Assembly (NCBI GenBank): GCA_958296055.1
Contig: CATQHS010000001.1
Span: forward strand, 2,700,277 to 2,764,276
Source of the DNA: an uncultured Acidimicrobiales bacterium
GTDB lineage: Bacteria; Actinomycetota; Acidimicrobiia; Acidimicrobiales; Aldehydirespiratoraceae
Direction of reading: 5' to 3'
DNA: 64,000 nucleotides
Below are positions 1 to 14,169 of the stretch, in pieces (the stretch's first letter is position 1; the number at the start of each line of letters is the position of its first letter). The notes beneath the pieces are model-generated. The model saw nothing but the letters and a program-made list of their open reading frames with translations, was not told the DNA's origin and did not search any database. The translations under genes and the position numbers were made by a program.

Positions 1-1325
1 ATCGAGCTTCTGGTGGCCCGGACCAGCGACACCCTGACCGGCTCCTCCGGGGTTGATCCCCGGCCGCCCCGGATCTTCCAGACCGGGCCGCAGACTTCGG
101 ACCGGTCGATCTCCAGCTCGTCGGGGGCGTCGTAGGTCTCGGTCACCGAGAAACCGGCGGTGAGCGCGGCGGCCAGCGCGATGGGCTTCATGGACGAGCC
201 GGCCTGACGGCCCTTGCCGCTGGCCAGGTTGAACTTGGCGTCGGGATCGCCGCCGAAGAAGTCGCGGCCGCCGACCATGGCCAAAATGTGGCCGTCGGCC
301 TCGCCGCCCACCCCCAGGGTGACGGCGGCGGCGTCGGGGTTGACGCCGTTGTCGGGGAGAATGGCCTCCACCGCCGCTTCGGCCGCGGCCTGCAGCTCCA
401 AGTCGATGGTGGTGCGGATTTCGAGCCCGCCCTGGAACAGCAGCTTGGTCCTGGCCTCCCGGGTCGGCCCGAAGGCGGGGTTGCCGAGGAACCACTGTTT
501 GACGTCCTCCACGAAGTAGGCGGCCGGGTAGCGCTCCTCCAGCAGCGGCACGTCCTCCACCAGCACCAGCGGCTCGTCGGCGGCCTCGGCGTGCTCGGCC
601 TCGGTGATCATCTCGTTCGCCAGCATGCGGTCGAGCACCAGGTTGCGCCGCTTGCGGGCCCCGACCGGGTTGCGGTAGGGGTCGAATGCGCTGGGCCGCT
701 GGATGAGCCCGGCCAGCAGGGCGGCCTGCTCCAGGGTGAGCTCGCTCACCTTCAGGCAGTCCCGGCCGACCCCGCAGTCGGGCGCGCCGAAGTATTCCCG
801 GGCCGCGGCCTCGATGCCGTAGGCGCCGTTGCCGAAGTAAACCCAGTTGAGGTAGCGCAGCAGGATGAAGTCCTTGGTGAACTCCTGCTCGAACCGCCGG
901 GCCATGAAGATCTCGGTGATCTTGCGACTGGTGGTCACCTCGGAGCGGTCGAGGAAGATGTTGCCCACGTACTGCTGGGTGATGGTGGAGGCGCCCTCGG
1001 CCACCCCGCCGCTGGACACGTTGGAGCGGGTCGCCCTCAGGATGGCCTTGAGATCCACTCCGTCGTGCTCGTAGAACCGCTCGTCTTCGATGGCCACCAC
1101 GGCGTTGCGCACCAACTCGGGGACGAGGCCGATGCTGGTGACGTCGGTGCGGTTCTGCTCGCCCCGCAACTCGACGATCAGAGTGCCGTTGCGGTCGTAG
1201 ACGCGGGAGGACTGCGCGGTGTCGAAGAGCGGGTCCACCTCGAAGGTGAAATCCTTAGTCTCATAGGAGCAGGCGGCCGCCGCCAAGGCGACGGCCAGCC
1301 CGACCGCGGCGGTCAGCCTGACCAT
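1..1325 (-). CDS. Class A penicillin-binding protein (peptidoglycan glycosyltransferase/transpeptidase), C-terminus outside window
   Basis: Partial: the frame is open to the left edge, so about 441 N-terminal residues are visible. It polymerises and cross-links peptidoglycan outside the membrane. The GT51 glycosyltransferase domain shows EDERFYEHDGVD (residues about 80-91, with the catalytic Glu) and ASTITQQ (about 112-118). A transpeptidase domain follows, with SSMK as the likely SxxK serine motif near bases 195-206. The start is ATG at 1323-1325. Oddity: instead of the usual long N-terminal membrane anchor, the first 19 residues look like a short lipoprotein signal ending in LAAAAC, so Cys19 could be lipidated. 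The gene is divergent from tyrS. The family assignment is firm; lipidation is inferred. Confidence 0.93.
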   Translation of the reverse strand, partial: MVRLTAAVGLAVALAAAACSYETKDFTFEVDPLFDTAQSSRVYDRNGTLIVELRGEQNRTDVTSIGLVPELVRNAVVAIEDERFYEHDGVDLKAILRATRSNVSSGGVAEGASTITQQYVGNIFLDRSEVTTSRKITEIFMARRFEQEFTKDFILLRYLNWVYFGNGAYGIEAAAREYFGAPDCGVGRDCLKVSELTLEQAALLAGLIQRPSAFDPYRNPVGARKRRNLVLDRMLANEMITEAEHAEAADEPLVLVEDVPLLEERYPAAYFVEDVKQWFLGNPAFGPTREARTKLLFQGGLEIRTTIDLELQAAAEAAVEAILPDNGVNPDAAAVTLGVGGEADGHILAMVGGRDFFGGDPDAKFNLASGKGRQAGSSMKPIALAAALTAGFSVTETYDAPDELEIDRSEVCGPVWKIRGGRGSTPEEPVRVSLVRATRSS

Positions 1326-1397
1326 GGGCCCATTCTGGCCGCCGACCGGGGTGATCGGCGGGCGCGCCGCCCCACCGGGGGTTTCGGGCCGGTTCGA

Positions 1398-1403
1398 TAG
1401 CCT
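1398..1403 (+). promoter_or_regulatory. Leaderless-type -10 element for tyrS
   Basis: TAGCCT lies 8 nt before the GTG start of tyrS. The spacing implies transcription starting at or next to the start codon. No Shine-Dalgarno sequence is present between them. Confidence 0.5.
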
Positions 1404-1411
1404 GAGCGGCC

Positions 1412-2677
1412 GTGTCCGGCGCCGCCCTGCTCGCAGACCTTGAGGCCCGGGGCCTGGTCCACGATCACACCGACCGGCGGGAGCTGACCGCTCTGCTCGA
1501 CGACCCGCCCGCCACCCTGTACCTCGGCATCGACCCCACCGCCGACAGCCTCCACATCGGCCATCTGGTCGGGGTGCTGGTGCTGCGCCGGTTCCAGGAG
1601 GCCGGCCACCGTCCGCTGGCGCTGGTGGGGGGGGCCACCGGCATGGTGGGCGACCCCAGCGGCCGGTCCGAGGAGCGGACCCTCCTCGACCCGGAGACCC
1701 TGGCCGCCAACCGGGCCGGGATCCGGGCCCAGCTCGAGCGCCTGCTCGACTTCGAGGGCCCCGCTGCCGCCCGCCTGGTGGACAACCAGGACTGGCTCGG
1801 CCGCGTCACGCTGCTCGAGTTCCTGCGCGATGTGGGCAAGCACGCCACCGTCAACCATATGGTGGCCAAGGACTCGATCCGGCGCCGCATGGACAGCGAG
1901 CACGGGATCTCCTTCACCGAGTTCAGCTACATGCTGCTTCAGGCCTTCGACTTCTGGTGGCAGTTCGAGAAGTTCGGCTGTCGCCTCCAAGTGGGCGGCT
2001 CGGACCAGTGGGGCAACATCACCGCCGGGATCGACCTCGTCCGCCGCCGCTCGGGGGGCTCGGCTCACGGGCTCACCTGGCCTCTGATGACCCGGTCCGA
2101 CGGTGCCAAGTTCGGCAAGACGGCCGAGGGCGCGGTGTGGCTGGACCCCGAGCGCACCCTGCCTTATGAGCTCCACCAGTACTTGCTGAACGTCGACGAC
2201 GGGGACGCAGACCTCCTGCTCCGCCGGCTCACGATGATTCCCGCCGAGGAAATCTCCGAGATCGCCGCCGCCCATGAGGCCGAGCCCCACCGCCGCCTGG
2301 CCCAGCGGGCCCTGGCCGACTCCGTCTGCGAGCTGGTGCACGGCCCCGCCGCCCTGGGCCGGGTTCGTTTGGCGGCGGAGACGCTCTTCGGGTCGGCGCC
2401 GATCTCCGGCCCCGGGCTCGACGCCCTCCGCGGCATCGTGCCCGAGACCGTCGTCGAGCCCGCCGCTCTCGCCACCGACGAGCCGGTGGTGGCCGCCTTG
2501 GTGGCGTCGGGGCTGTGTTCGTCCCGGGGGGAGGCCCGGCGGGCCATCGGCCAAGGGGGAATCCGGGTCAACGGCGACCGGGTGGCCTCGGGGCGGGGGC
2601 CGGTGGGTCTGATCGAGGGCCGGTACGCCCTGATCCAGCGCGGCCGCAAGCAGCGCCACCTCCTCGTGATCGCGTAG
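1412..2677 (+). CDS. tyrS: Tyrosyl-tRNA synthetase
   Basis: Charges tRNA-Tyr with tyrosine in the cytoplasm. The protein is 421 aa, the usual length for TyrRS. The class I signature HIGH is exact at residues 48-51 (context SLHIGHLVG). The KMSKS-equivalent loop reads KFGKT near residue 231, as in bacterial TyrRS. GGSDQWGN (about 191-198) contributes to the tyrosine/ATP pocket. A C-terminal S4-like RNA-binding region covers about residues 355-420 (SSRGEARRAIGQGGIRVN). The start is GTG with no Shine-Dalgarno but a TAGCCT hexamer 8 nt upstream. The rRNA operon follows in the same direction after about 460 bp. Confidence 0.97.
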   Translation: MSGAALLADLEARGLVHDHTDRRELTALLDDPPATLYLGIDPTADSLHIGHLVGVLVLRRFQEAGHRPLALVGGATGMVGDPSGRSEERTLLDPETLAANRAGIRAQLERLLDFEGPAAARLVDNQDWLGRVTLLEFLRDVGKHATVNHMVAKDSIRRRMDSEHGISFTEFSYMLLQAFDFWWQFEKFGCRLQVGGSDQWGNITAGIDLVRRRSGGSAHGLTWPLMTRSDGAKFGKTAEGAVWLDPERTLPYELHQYLLNVDDGDADLLLRRLTMIPAEEISEIAAAHEAEPHRRLAQRALADSVCELVHGPAALGRVRLAAETLFGSAPISGPGLDALRGIVPETVVEPAALATDEPVVAALVASGLCSSRGEARRAIGQGGIRVNGDRVASGRGPVGLIEGRYALIQRGRKQRHLLVIA

Positions 2678-2734
2678 TCGCCTACCGGCCCGCTCCTCGG
2701 CCGGAGCTGGTTTTGGCGATTCGGACCCGGCAGG

Positions 2735-2763
2735 TTGCCGATGGCGTCATCGGCCGGTAGCGT
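2735..2763 (+). promoter_or_regulatory. Candidate rRNA operon promoter
   Basis: TTGCCG (2735-2740) and TAGCGT (2758-2763) are separated by exactly 17 nt, close to a housekeeping -35/-10 pair. The site is about 380 bp upstream of 16S. Other promoters in the leader cannot be excluded. Confidence 0.35.
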
Positions 2764-2875
2764 CACGCGTCGCCTCCATGGCCGGTGCCGTTTTACCGTC
2801 GCCGGCCGTGGCGCCGACACCTCCGGCTTGCGCTTCGGCGCTAGGCCGTGTGTCGGATGTCGTTTCGGCATCGGC

Positions 2876-2888
2876 TGCTTTTTGAAAA
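2876..2888 (+). promoter_or_regulatory. boxA-like antitermination element
   Basis: TGCTTTTTGAAAA resembles the rRNA boxA consensus (TGCTCTTTAACAA in E. coli; CTTTGAAAA variants in actinobacteria). It sits in the 16S leader, where NusB/S10-dependent antitermination is normally recruited. The spacer contains a weaker relative, CTCTTGAGAATTGC, near 4951-4964. Confidence 0.45.
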
Positions 2889-2964
2889 CGGAAGAGACGG
2901 ACGCAAAAGCGAGTGCGGGCGTCGTCGCCGGCCTGCGGGCCGATGGCGATGTCTGTCAATTCAA

Positions 2965-3008
2965 GATCCGGTGACCCACCGGATCGGCCCGATGCTCGTG
3001 CATCGGGC
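2965..3008 (+). repeat. Two back-to-back perfect hairpins in the rRNA leader
   Basis: The first hairpin has a 9-bp stem GATCCGGTG/CACCGGATC around the 3-nt loop ACC (2965-2985). The second has a 9-bp stem GCCCGATGC/GCATCGGGC around the tetraloop TCGT (2987-3008). They are separated by one base and lie 134 bp before 16S. They could be processing or folding elements. No U-tract follows, so an ordinary terminator is unlikely. Confidence 0.6.
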
Positions 3009-3141
3009 GAGCCTGTGGTCTCGGCCGGCCAGGCCGAGGCCAGCTCTCGGGGCGGGAGCGGATCGGGGCGGGAGCGATTCCCGCTTCGCCGCATCGGCCC
3101 CATTTTGATCGACGGCCCGGGGCGACCCGGTCCAACGATCT

Positions 3142-8084
<4,943 letters not shown>

Positions 8085-8192
8085 TTCGCACTTATTGGTT
8101 GCGATGGTGCTCGTGCTTGCTATGGAGTTCTCCAGAGGTATTTCTTTGGAGATTCGGCCTTGATACAAAGGCCGAAGAAAGATGACAAAAAG
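8085..8192 (+). other. 23S-5S spacer with processing stem and hairpin
   Basis: The segment at about 8103-8124 (GATGGTGCTCGTGCTTGCTATG region) pairs with about 4963-4982 upstream of 23S, forming a long stem typical of an RNase III-processed 23S precursor. A perfect 9-bp hairpin TTCGGCCTT/AAGGCCGAA with loop GATACA lies at 8153-8176 before 5S. Confidence 0.6.
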
Positions 8193-8310
8193 TTTCGGTG
8201 GTGATAGCGGCGGGGTCACACCCGTTTCCATTCCGAACACGGAAGTTAAGCCCGCCAGCGCCGATGGTACTTGGGTGGAGATGCCCTGGGAGAGTAGGAC
8301 ACCGCCGGAT
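8193..8310 (+). rRNA. rrf: 5S ribosomal RNA
   Basis: About 118 nt. The terminal helix is formed by TTCGGTGGT at the 5' end and ACCGCCGGA at the 3' end with G-U pairs. The conserved CCATTCCGAACACGGAAGTT segment is at 8227-8246. This is the third gene of the operon, about 108 bp after 23S. Ends are approximate. Confidence 0.95.
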
Positions 8311-8320
8311 TTCGCCTAGT

Positions 8321-8347
8321 AGCCTGCCCCGGTTTCCGGGGCAGGCT
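8321..8347 (+). terminator. Terminator hairpin of the rRNA operon
   Basis: A perfect 12-bp stem AGCCTGCCCCGG/CCGGGGCAGGCT closes on a TTT loop, 10 nt after 5S. The following bases are not a clear T-run, as is usual for high-GC actinobacterial terminators. Confidence 0.8.
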
Positions 8348-8354
8348 GTCGCGT

Positions 8355-8360
8355 TAGGAT
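8355..8360 (+). promoter_or_regulatory. Leaderless-type -10 element for the TPR gene
   Basis: TAGGAT lies 8 nt before the ATG at 8369, directly after the rRNA terminator. Confidence 0.45.
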
Positions 8361-8368
8361 CGCCCGAC

Positions 8369-9019
8369 ATGTCAGACGATTCGCGGGCGGAGCTAGTGAG
8401 GGTGCTCGGGCCCGAGCCGGGCAAGCGCTCGGCCCGTAGATTCGAACAGGCCGCGGCCGCCTTCGGGGCCGAGCGGTTCGCGGAGGCCCGCAGGCTGGTG
8501 GCCCCGGTGGCCAAGGCCGCTCCCGACGTCGCCGACGTGCGAGAGCTTCACGGTTTGGCGCTATACCGCCTGGGCCGCTTCGGCCCGGCCATCGGGGAAC
8601 TCGAAGCCTTCCGCCAGCTCAGCGGCTCGACCGAGCAGCACCCGGTGCTGGCCGACTGCCACAGAGCCCTGGGCCACTGGGCCGAGGTCGATTCGCTGTG
8701 GGCCGAGCTGGGGGAGGCCTCGCCGTCGGCCGAGCTGGTCACCGAGGGCATGATCGTGACGGCCGGGGCCCGGGCCGACCGCGGCGATCTGGCCGGGGCC
8801 ATAAGGATGCTCGAGCGGGGGTGGCGGGTCTCCGGCCGCAAGGGCTGGAGCTTTCCCCGGCGGCCCGGCCATCACCATCTGCGCCGGGCCTACGCCCTAG
8901 CCGACCTCTACGAGCGGGCCGGCCGGCCCCCGGCCCGGGCCCGGGAGCTGTTCGGATGGGTCTCGCGCCACGACCCCCATCTCGCCGATGCGACCCAGAG
9001 GCTGAAAGCCCTGAGCTGA
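8369..9019 (+). CDS. TPR-like repeat protein of unknown function
   Basis: 216 aa. The ATG at 8369 was chosen because it lies just past the rRNA terminator, with TAGGAT 8 nt upstream; the open frame otherwise runs back into 5S. The protein is Ala/Arg/Leu-rich and helical, with TPR-like pairs such as [35 protein letters not shown] and [16 protein letters not shown]. It has no signal peptide or membrane segment, so it is probably cytoplasmic. It presumably mediates protein-protein contacts; no partner can be named. Similar TPR proteins are common in Acidimicrobiia, which is general family knowledge and was not checked here. Confidence 0.75.
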   Translation: MSDDSRAELVRVLGPEPGKRSARRFEQAAAAFGAERFAEARRLVAPVAKAAPDVADVRELHGLALYRLGRFGPAIGELEAFRQLSGSTEQHPVLADCHRALGHWAEVDSLWAELGEASPSAELVTEGMIVTAGARADRGDLAGAIRMLERGWRVSGRKGWSFPRRPGHHHLRRAYALADLYERAGRPPARARELFGWVSRHDPHLADATQRLKALS

Positions 9020-9119
9020 CCTCCGGTCGGCCCCCGGCCCGAAGAGGCGCGGGCCCTTATCTGATCCCCGACCGGCTCTCGCTTATCATCACCGCAACCG
9101 CCCACCCCAAGGAGCGTTC

Positions 9120-10169
9120 GTGGACATACCCAGCCTGCTCGGCGATCAGGCCGAGTCGCTGCTCGAGCACCGGTGCGAGACCTTCCCCCGCCAGAGCCTC
9201 ACCCTGCCCGGCCCCGATTTCGTGGAGCGGGTGTTCGGGCCCTCCGACCGTTCGCCCCAGGTGCTGCGCAACCTCGGGGCCCTGTACTCGTCGGGGCGGC
9301 TGGGCGGCAGCGGCTACGTCTCGATACTGCCCGTCGACCAGGGCATCGAACACTCGGGGGCGGCCTCGTTCGCGCCCAACCCCGACTACTTCGACCCGCT
9401 GAAGATCGTCGAGCTGGCCATCGAGGGGGGCTGCAACGCGGTGGCCACCACCTTCGGGGTGCTGGGCCTGGCCTCGCGGCGCTACGCCCATCGCATCCCC
9501 TTCATCGTCAAGCTGAACCACAACGAGCTGCTCACCTACCCCGAGTCCTACGACCAGGTCATGTTCGGGTCGCCGGCCGCCGCCTACGACTTGGGCGCGG
9601 CCGGGGTGGGGGCCACCGTCTACTTCGGGTCCGACCAGGCCCGCCGCCAGATCGGCGAGGTGTCCGAGGCATTCGCCGAGGCCCACGAACTGGGGATGTT
9701 CACGGTGCTGTGGTGCTACCTCCGCAACCCGGCCTTCAAAGTGGACGGCACCGACTACCACGCCGCCGCCGACCTCACCGGCCAGGCCAACCACATGGGC
9801 GTCACCATCGCCGCCGACGTCGTGAAGCAGAAGCTGCCGGTCAACAACGGCGGCTACCGGGCCGTCGGGTTCGGCAAGACCCACGACTTGGTGTACGACC
9901 GGCTCACCAGCGACCACCCGATCGACCTGTGCCGCTACCAGGTGGCGAACTGCTACATGGGCCGGGTGGGGCTCATCAACAGCGGCGGGGCGTCGGCGGG
10001 GGCCACCGACCTGGTCGAGGCCGTGACCACCGCGGTGATCAACAAGAGAGCGGGGGGCACCGGCCTGATCTCGGGCCGCAAGGCCTTCCAGCGGCCCATG
10101 GCCGAAGGGATAGAGCTCCTCGAGGCCATCCAAGCCGTCTACCTCGACCCCTCCGTCACCGTGGCCTGA
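9120..10169 (+). CDS. fbaB: Class I fructose-bisphosphate aldolase (DhnA/FbaB type)
   Basis: 349 aa. Cleaves fructose-1,6-bisphosphate to dihydroxyacetone phosphate and glyceraldehyde-3-phosphate, or the reverse, through a Schiff-base lysine. The family hallmarks are the N-terminal [13 protein letters not shown] segment (about residues 62-74), [12 protein letters not shown] (about 130-141) and a C-terminal [11 protein letters not shown] phosphate-binding stretch; [11 protein letters not shown] near the end is also typical of the long DhnA-like form. The start is GTG at 9120 with a strong AAGGAG 5 nt upstream (9109-9114), and a TATCAT hexamer at 9084-9089 is a plausible -10. The gene appears to be transcribed alone. 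It is upstream of korAB but has a separate promoter region. Confidence 0.93.
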   Translation: MDIPSLLGDQAESLLEHRCETFPRQSLTLPGPDFVERVFGPSDRSPQVLRNLGALYSSGRLGGSGYVSILPVDQGIEHSGAASFAPNPDYFDPLKIVELAIEGGCNAVATTFGVLGLASRRYAHRIPFIVKLNHNELLTYPESYDQVMFGSPAAAYDLGAAGVGATVYFGSDQARRQIGEVSEAFAEAHELGMFTVLWCYLRNPAFKVDGTDYHAAADLTGQANHMGVTIAADVVKQKLPVNNGGYRAVGFGKTHDLVYDRLTSDHPIDLCRYQVANCYMGRVGLINSGGASAGATDLVEAVTTAVINKRAGGTGLISGRKAFQRPMAEGIELLEAIQAVYLDPSVTVA

Positions 10170-10256
10170 CGTGGCGCTCGGTTGGCGCCGGATCACCCGG
10201 GCCGACCGCCGCGTCCGCCGCCTCGAGAATGACGCGACACCGGCGCCGCCCGCAGT

Positions 10257-10262
10257 TATGCT
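10257..10262 (+). promoter_or_regulatory. Candidate -10 element for korAB
   Basis: TATGCT lies about 72 nt upstream of the korA GTG, so this operon would have a true 5' leader, in line with its strong Shine-Dalgarno AAAGGAG at 10323-10329. Confidence 0.35.
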
Positions 10263-10334
10263 GACCGGCGCCTCCGGTCGGCGCCCGTCGGGCTCGCCGG
10301 ATCGGCGCTACATAGCCGATGCAAAGGAGCATCT

Positions 10335-12247
10335 GTGACCGACACCGCGGAGCGGGTCCACGAGACAGTGCCCGAGACCGACCGGATCGTGGTCCGCTTC
10401 GCCGGGGATTCGGGCGACGGCATCCAGTTGACCGGCGACCGCTTCACCTCGGTCAGCGCCCTGTTCGGCAACGACTTGGCCACCCTCCCGGAGTTCCCGG
10501 CCGAGATCCGGGCTCCGGCCGGCACCCTGGCCGGGGTGTCGGCCTTTCAGATTCACGTGGCCGACCACGAGGTCACCACCCCCGGCGACGCCCCCACCGT
10601 CTTGGTGGCCATGAACCCGGCGGCGCTGCGCTCCGAGCTGGATCTGCTGGTGGACGCGGGAACCGTCATCGTCAACCGCGACGCCTTCGTGGCGCGGAAC
10701 CTGGCCAAAGCCGGATACGAGGCCGACCCCCTCGCCGACGGCACCCTCGACGGCTACACCGTCATCACCGCGCCCATGACCGAGCTGACCAAGCTGGCCT
10801 GCCGGGACTTGGGGGTGAAGCCCCGGGACGCGGAGCGCTCCAAGAACTTCTTCGCCCTGGGCCTGGTGTCGTGGCTCTACTCCCGGCCCACCGAGCCGAC
10901 CCTGGAATGGATCGAGACCAAATTCGCGGGCCGCGACCAGGTGATCGCGGCCAACCGGGCCGCCTTCGCGGCCGGCCACGCCTACGGGGAGACAGCGGAG
11001 CTGAGCGCCAGCCGGGTGTCGGTGGGCGCGGCTCCCCTCGAACCGGGCACCTACACCAACGTCAACGGCAACACCGCGCTGTCGTGGGGCCTGATCGCCG
11101 CCTCCCAGCAGGCCGGCATACCCCTGTTTTTGGGCTCGTACCCGATCACCCCGGCCAGCGATGTGCTCCACGAGCTCTCCAAGCACAAGAACTTCGGCGT
11201 GCGCGCCTTCCAGGCCGAGGACGAGATCGCCGCGGTCGGGGCCGCCCTGGGGGCTAGCTACGGGGGCCACATCGGGGTAACGGTCACCTCCGGTCCCGGC
11301 CTCGCCCTGAAGTCCGAGATGATCGGGCTGGCCGTCAGCCTGGAGCTGCCGCTGGTGGTCATCGACATCCAGCGGGGCGGGCCGTCCACCGGTCTGCCCA
11401 CCAAGACCGAGGCGGCCGACCTGATGCTGGCCATGCACGGCCGCCACGGAGAGGCGCCCCTGCCGGTGTTGGCCGCCCGCAGCCCGTCGGACTGCTTCTT
11501 CGTCGCCATCGAAGCGGTGCGGCTGGCCGTTGAGCACCGCACCCCGGTGATAATGCTGTCGGACGGATATCTGGCCAACGGGTCCGAGCCCTGGCGCATC
11601 CCCGCCGTCGAGGATCTGTCCGCCATCTCCTTCGCCTTCACCTCCGAGCCCAACCGGATCGGCCCCGACGGCGAGCCCGCCTTCTGGCCCTACCAGCGCG
11701 ACGACCGGCTGGTGAGGCCCTGGGCCATTCCCGGCACCCCCGGCCTCATGCACCGGATCGGCGGCATCGAGAAGGAAGACGGCCGCGGCAACATCAGCTA
11801 CGCGCCGGCCAACCACCAGAAGATGGTGGACATCCGAGCGGCTCGGGTGGACGCCATCGCCGACCGCGTCCCGGAGGCGTCGGTGGTCGGCGACTCCGAC
11901 GCCCGCTTGGCCGTGGTGGGCTGGGGATCGACTTGGGGGGCGATCACCAGCGCCCTCAAGAGGCTTCGGGGCCGGGGCCACCAGGTGGCCCACGTCCACC
12001 TGCGCCACCTCAACCCACTGCCCCGCAACCTCGGCGCCCTGCTGGGCGGCTTCGACCGGGTGATCGTGCCCGAAATGAACACCGGCCAGCTCGCCCGGCT
12101 CCTGCGGGCCGAGTACCTGATCGACGCCCGGACCGTCTCCAAGGTGGCGGGCCAGCCCTTCATGGCCGCCGAACTGGAGGGCGCCATCGAGGAGGAGCTC
12201 GGCGGCCTGCACCGTCGAGATGCAAGCCTCAACGGAGGAGGATCCCG

Positions 12248-12251
<4 letters not shown>
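10335..12251 (+). CDS. korA: 2-oxoglutarate:ferredoxin oxidoreductase, alpha subunit (fused gamma-alpha)
   Basis: 638 aa. With KorB it oxidatively decarboxylates 2-oxoglutarate to succinyl-CoA, passing electrons to ferredoxin, and can replace the NAD-linked dehydrogenase of the TCA cycle. The N-terminal gamma domain (about residues 15-190) starts RIVVRFAGDSGDGIQLTG. The alpha/pyrimidine domain (about 235-470) has GSYPITPASDVLHELSKHK and FQAEDEIAAVGAALGASY. The C-terminal domain carries a VVGWGSTWGAI segment. This gamma-alpha fusion is the actinobacterial KorA form. The start is GTG with AAAGGAG 5 nt upstream. The stop overlaps the korB start as GTGA. Confidence 0.95.
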
Positions 12252-13261
<1,010 letters not shown>

Positions 13262-13307
13262 GACGACGGAGCCCGCCGCGTCCCGCCGCCGACGGCTCGA
13301 CGCCGAG

Positions 13308-14069
13308 ATGGTGCGCCGACGGCTGGTGCCCAGCCGGGCCGTCGCCCAGGACCTGATCGCCGGGGGCCGGGTCAGAGTCGGCGGGGCGGTGGCTGCCAAG
13401 CCGGCCCGGCTGGTAGACCCCGGCGAGGCGGTGGCGGTGGCCGGCGACGGACCCCGCTACGTTTCCCGGGGAGGGCTCAAGCTGGAGGCGGCCCTGGCCG
13501 CTTTCGGGATCGACCCGGCCGGGCGGCGGGCCATCGACGTCGGCGCCTCCACCGGCGGGTTCACCGACTGCCTGCTCGGGCACGGCGCCCGGAAGGTGAC
13601 AGCCGTTGATGTGGGCCGGAACCAGCTTCACGAGCGGCTGCGGGCCGACCCCCGGGTGGTCTCGCTCGAGCGCACCGACGTCCGGGGCGTCGACCCGGCC
13701 GTCATCGGCGGACCGGTCGATCTGGTGGTGGCCGACCTGTCCTTCATATCGCTGCGCAAGGTGGCCGCCGCCCTGCGCCGGCTGGCCTCCGGCGATGTGG
13801 TGGTGCTGGTGAAGCCCCAGTTCGAGGCGGGCCGAGCCGAGGCCGACCGGGGCCGGGGGGTGATCCGGGACCCGGCCGTGCGGCGCCGGGCGGTGCTGGG
13901 CGCCTGCGACGCCTTGGCGGCGGCTGGCGCGGCCATCATGGGGATCATGGCCTCGCCCGTCACCGGCGCCGACGGCAACATGGAGTTCTTGGTCCACGCC
14001 GACGTGCGGCCGGGCGCGGCCGGCCTCGACCCTCAGGCCCGGGAACGCGCCTTCGACGGGATCGGCTGA
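13308..14069 (+). CDS. tlyA: TlyA family rRNA (cytidine-2'-O)-methyltransferase/hemolysin-like protein
   Basis: 253 aa from the first in-frame ATG. TlyA proteins 2'-O-methylate 16S and 23S rRNA. An N-terminal S4 RNA-binding domain (about 1-60) ends in YVSRGGLKLEAAL. The Rossmann methyltransferase domain has DVGASTGGFTDCLL (motif I), and the K-D-K-E catalytic set is represented in GGLKLE, VVADLSF, LVKPQFE and NMEFLVHA. Oddity: the S4 domain normally begins RRRLDAELVRRGL, and here RRRRLDAE is encoded in frame just upstream of the ATG, but there is no ATG, GTG or TTG back to the in-frame stop at 13218. The only overlapping start, GTG 13258 at the korB stop, is in another frame. The true N-terminus may therefore involve a frameshift. 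Confidence 0.9.
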   Translation: MVRRRLVPSRAVAQDLIAGGRVRVGGAVAAKPARLVDPGEAVAVAGDGPRYVSRGGLKLEAALAAFGIDPAGRRAIDVGASTGGFTDCLLGHGARKVTAVDVGRNQLHERLRADPRVVSLERTDVRGVDPAVIGGPVDLVVADLSFISLRKVAAALRRLASGDVVVLVKPQFEAGRAEADRGRGVIRDPAVRRRAVLGACDALAAAGAAIMGIMASPVTGADGNMEFLVHADVRPGAAGLDPQARERAFDGIG

Positions 14070-14169
14070 TGGCCGCGGTCGGGCTCATCGTCGGTGGGGC
14101 TCGCTGATGGCCGCGGTCGGGCTCATCGTTGGCGGGGCTCGCTGATGGCCGCCGTCGGGCTCATCGTCC
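14067..14169 (+). repeat. 38-bp start-site duplication (3 copies) creating two micro-ORFs before nadK
   Basis: A unit beginning TGATGGCCGCGGTCGGGCTC occurs at 14067, 14105 and 14143, with an exact 38-bp period. Each copy carries an ATG (14069, 14107, 14145). The first two open 12-codon frames encoding MAAVGLIVGGAR and stop at a TGA sharing its last base with the next ATG (TGATG). The third ATG is the start of NAD kinase, whose N-terminus is MAAVGLIVHLLR. The tlyA stop overlaps the first ATG. Ribosomes could pass through three successive stop/restart points. Translation of the micro-ORFs is inferred. Confidence 0.9.

Larger units (their letters stand above)
2678..3141 (+). other. rRNA operon leader region (no gene)
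   Basis: The 464 bp between tyrS and 16S contain no convincing gene. They hold a possible promoter (2735-2763), a boxA-like sequence (2876-2888), two adjacent perfect hairpins (2965-2985 and 2987-3008) and a 14-bp direct repeat at 3047-3060 and 3063-3076. This fits a long transcribed rRNA leader with antitermination and processing signals. The individual roles are inferred. Confidence 0.6.
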
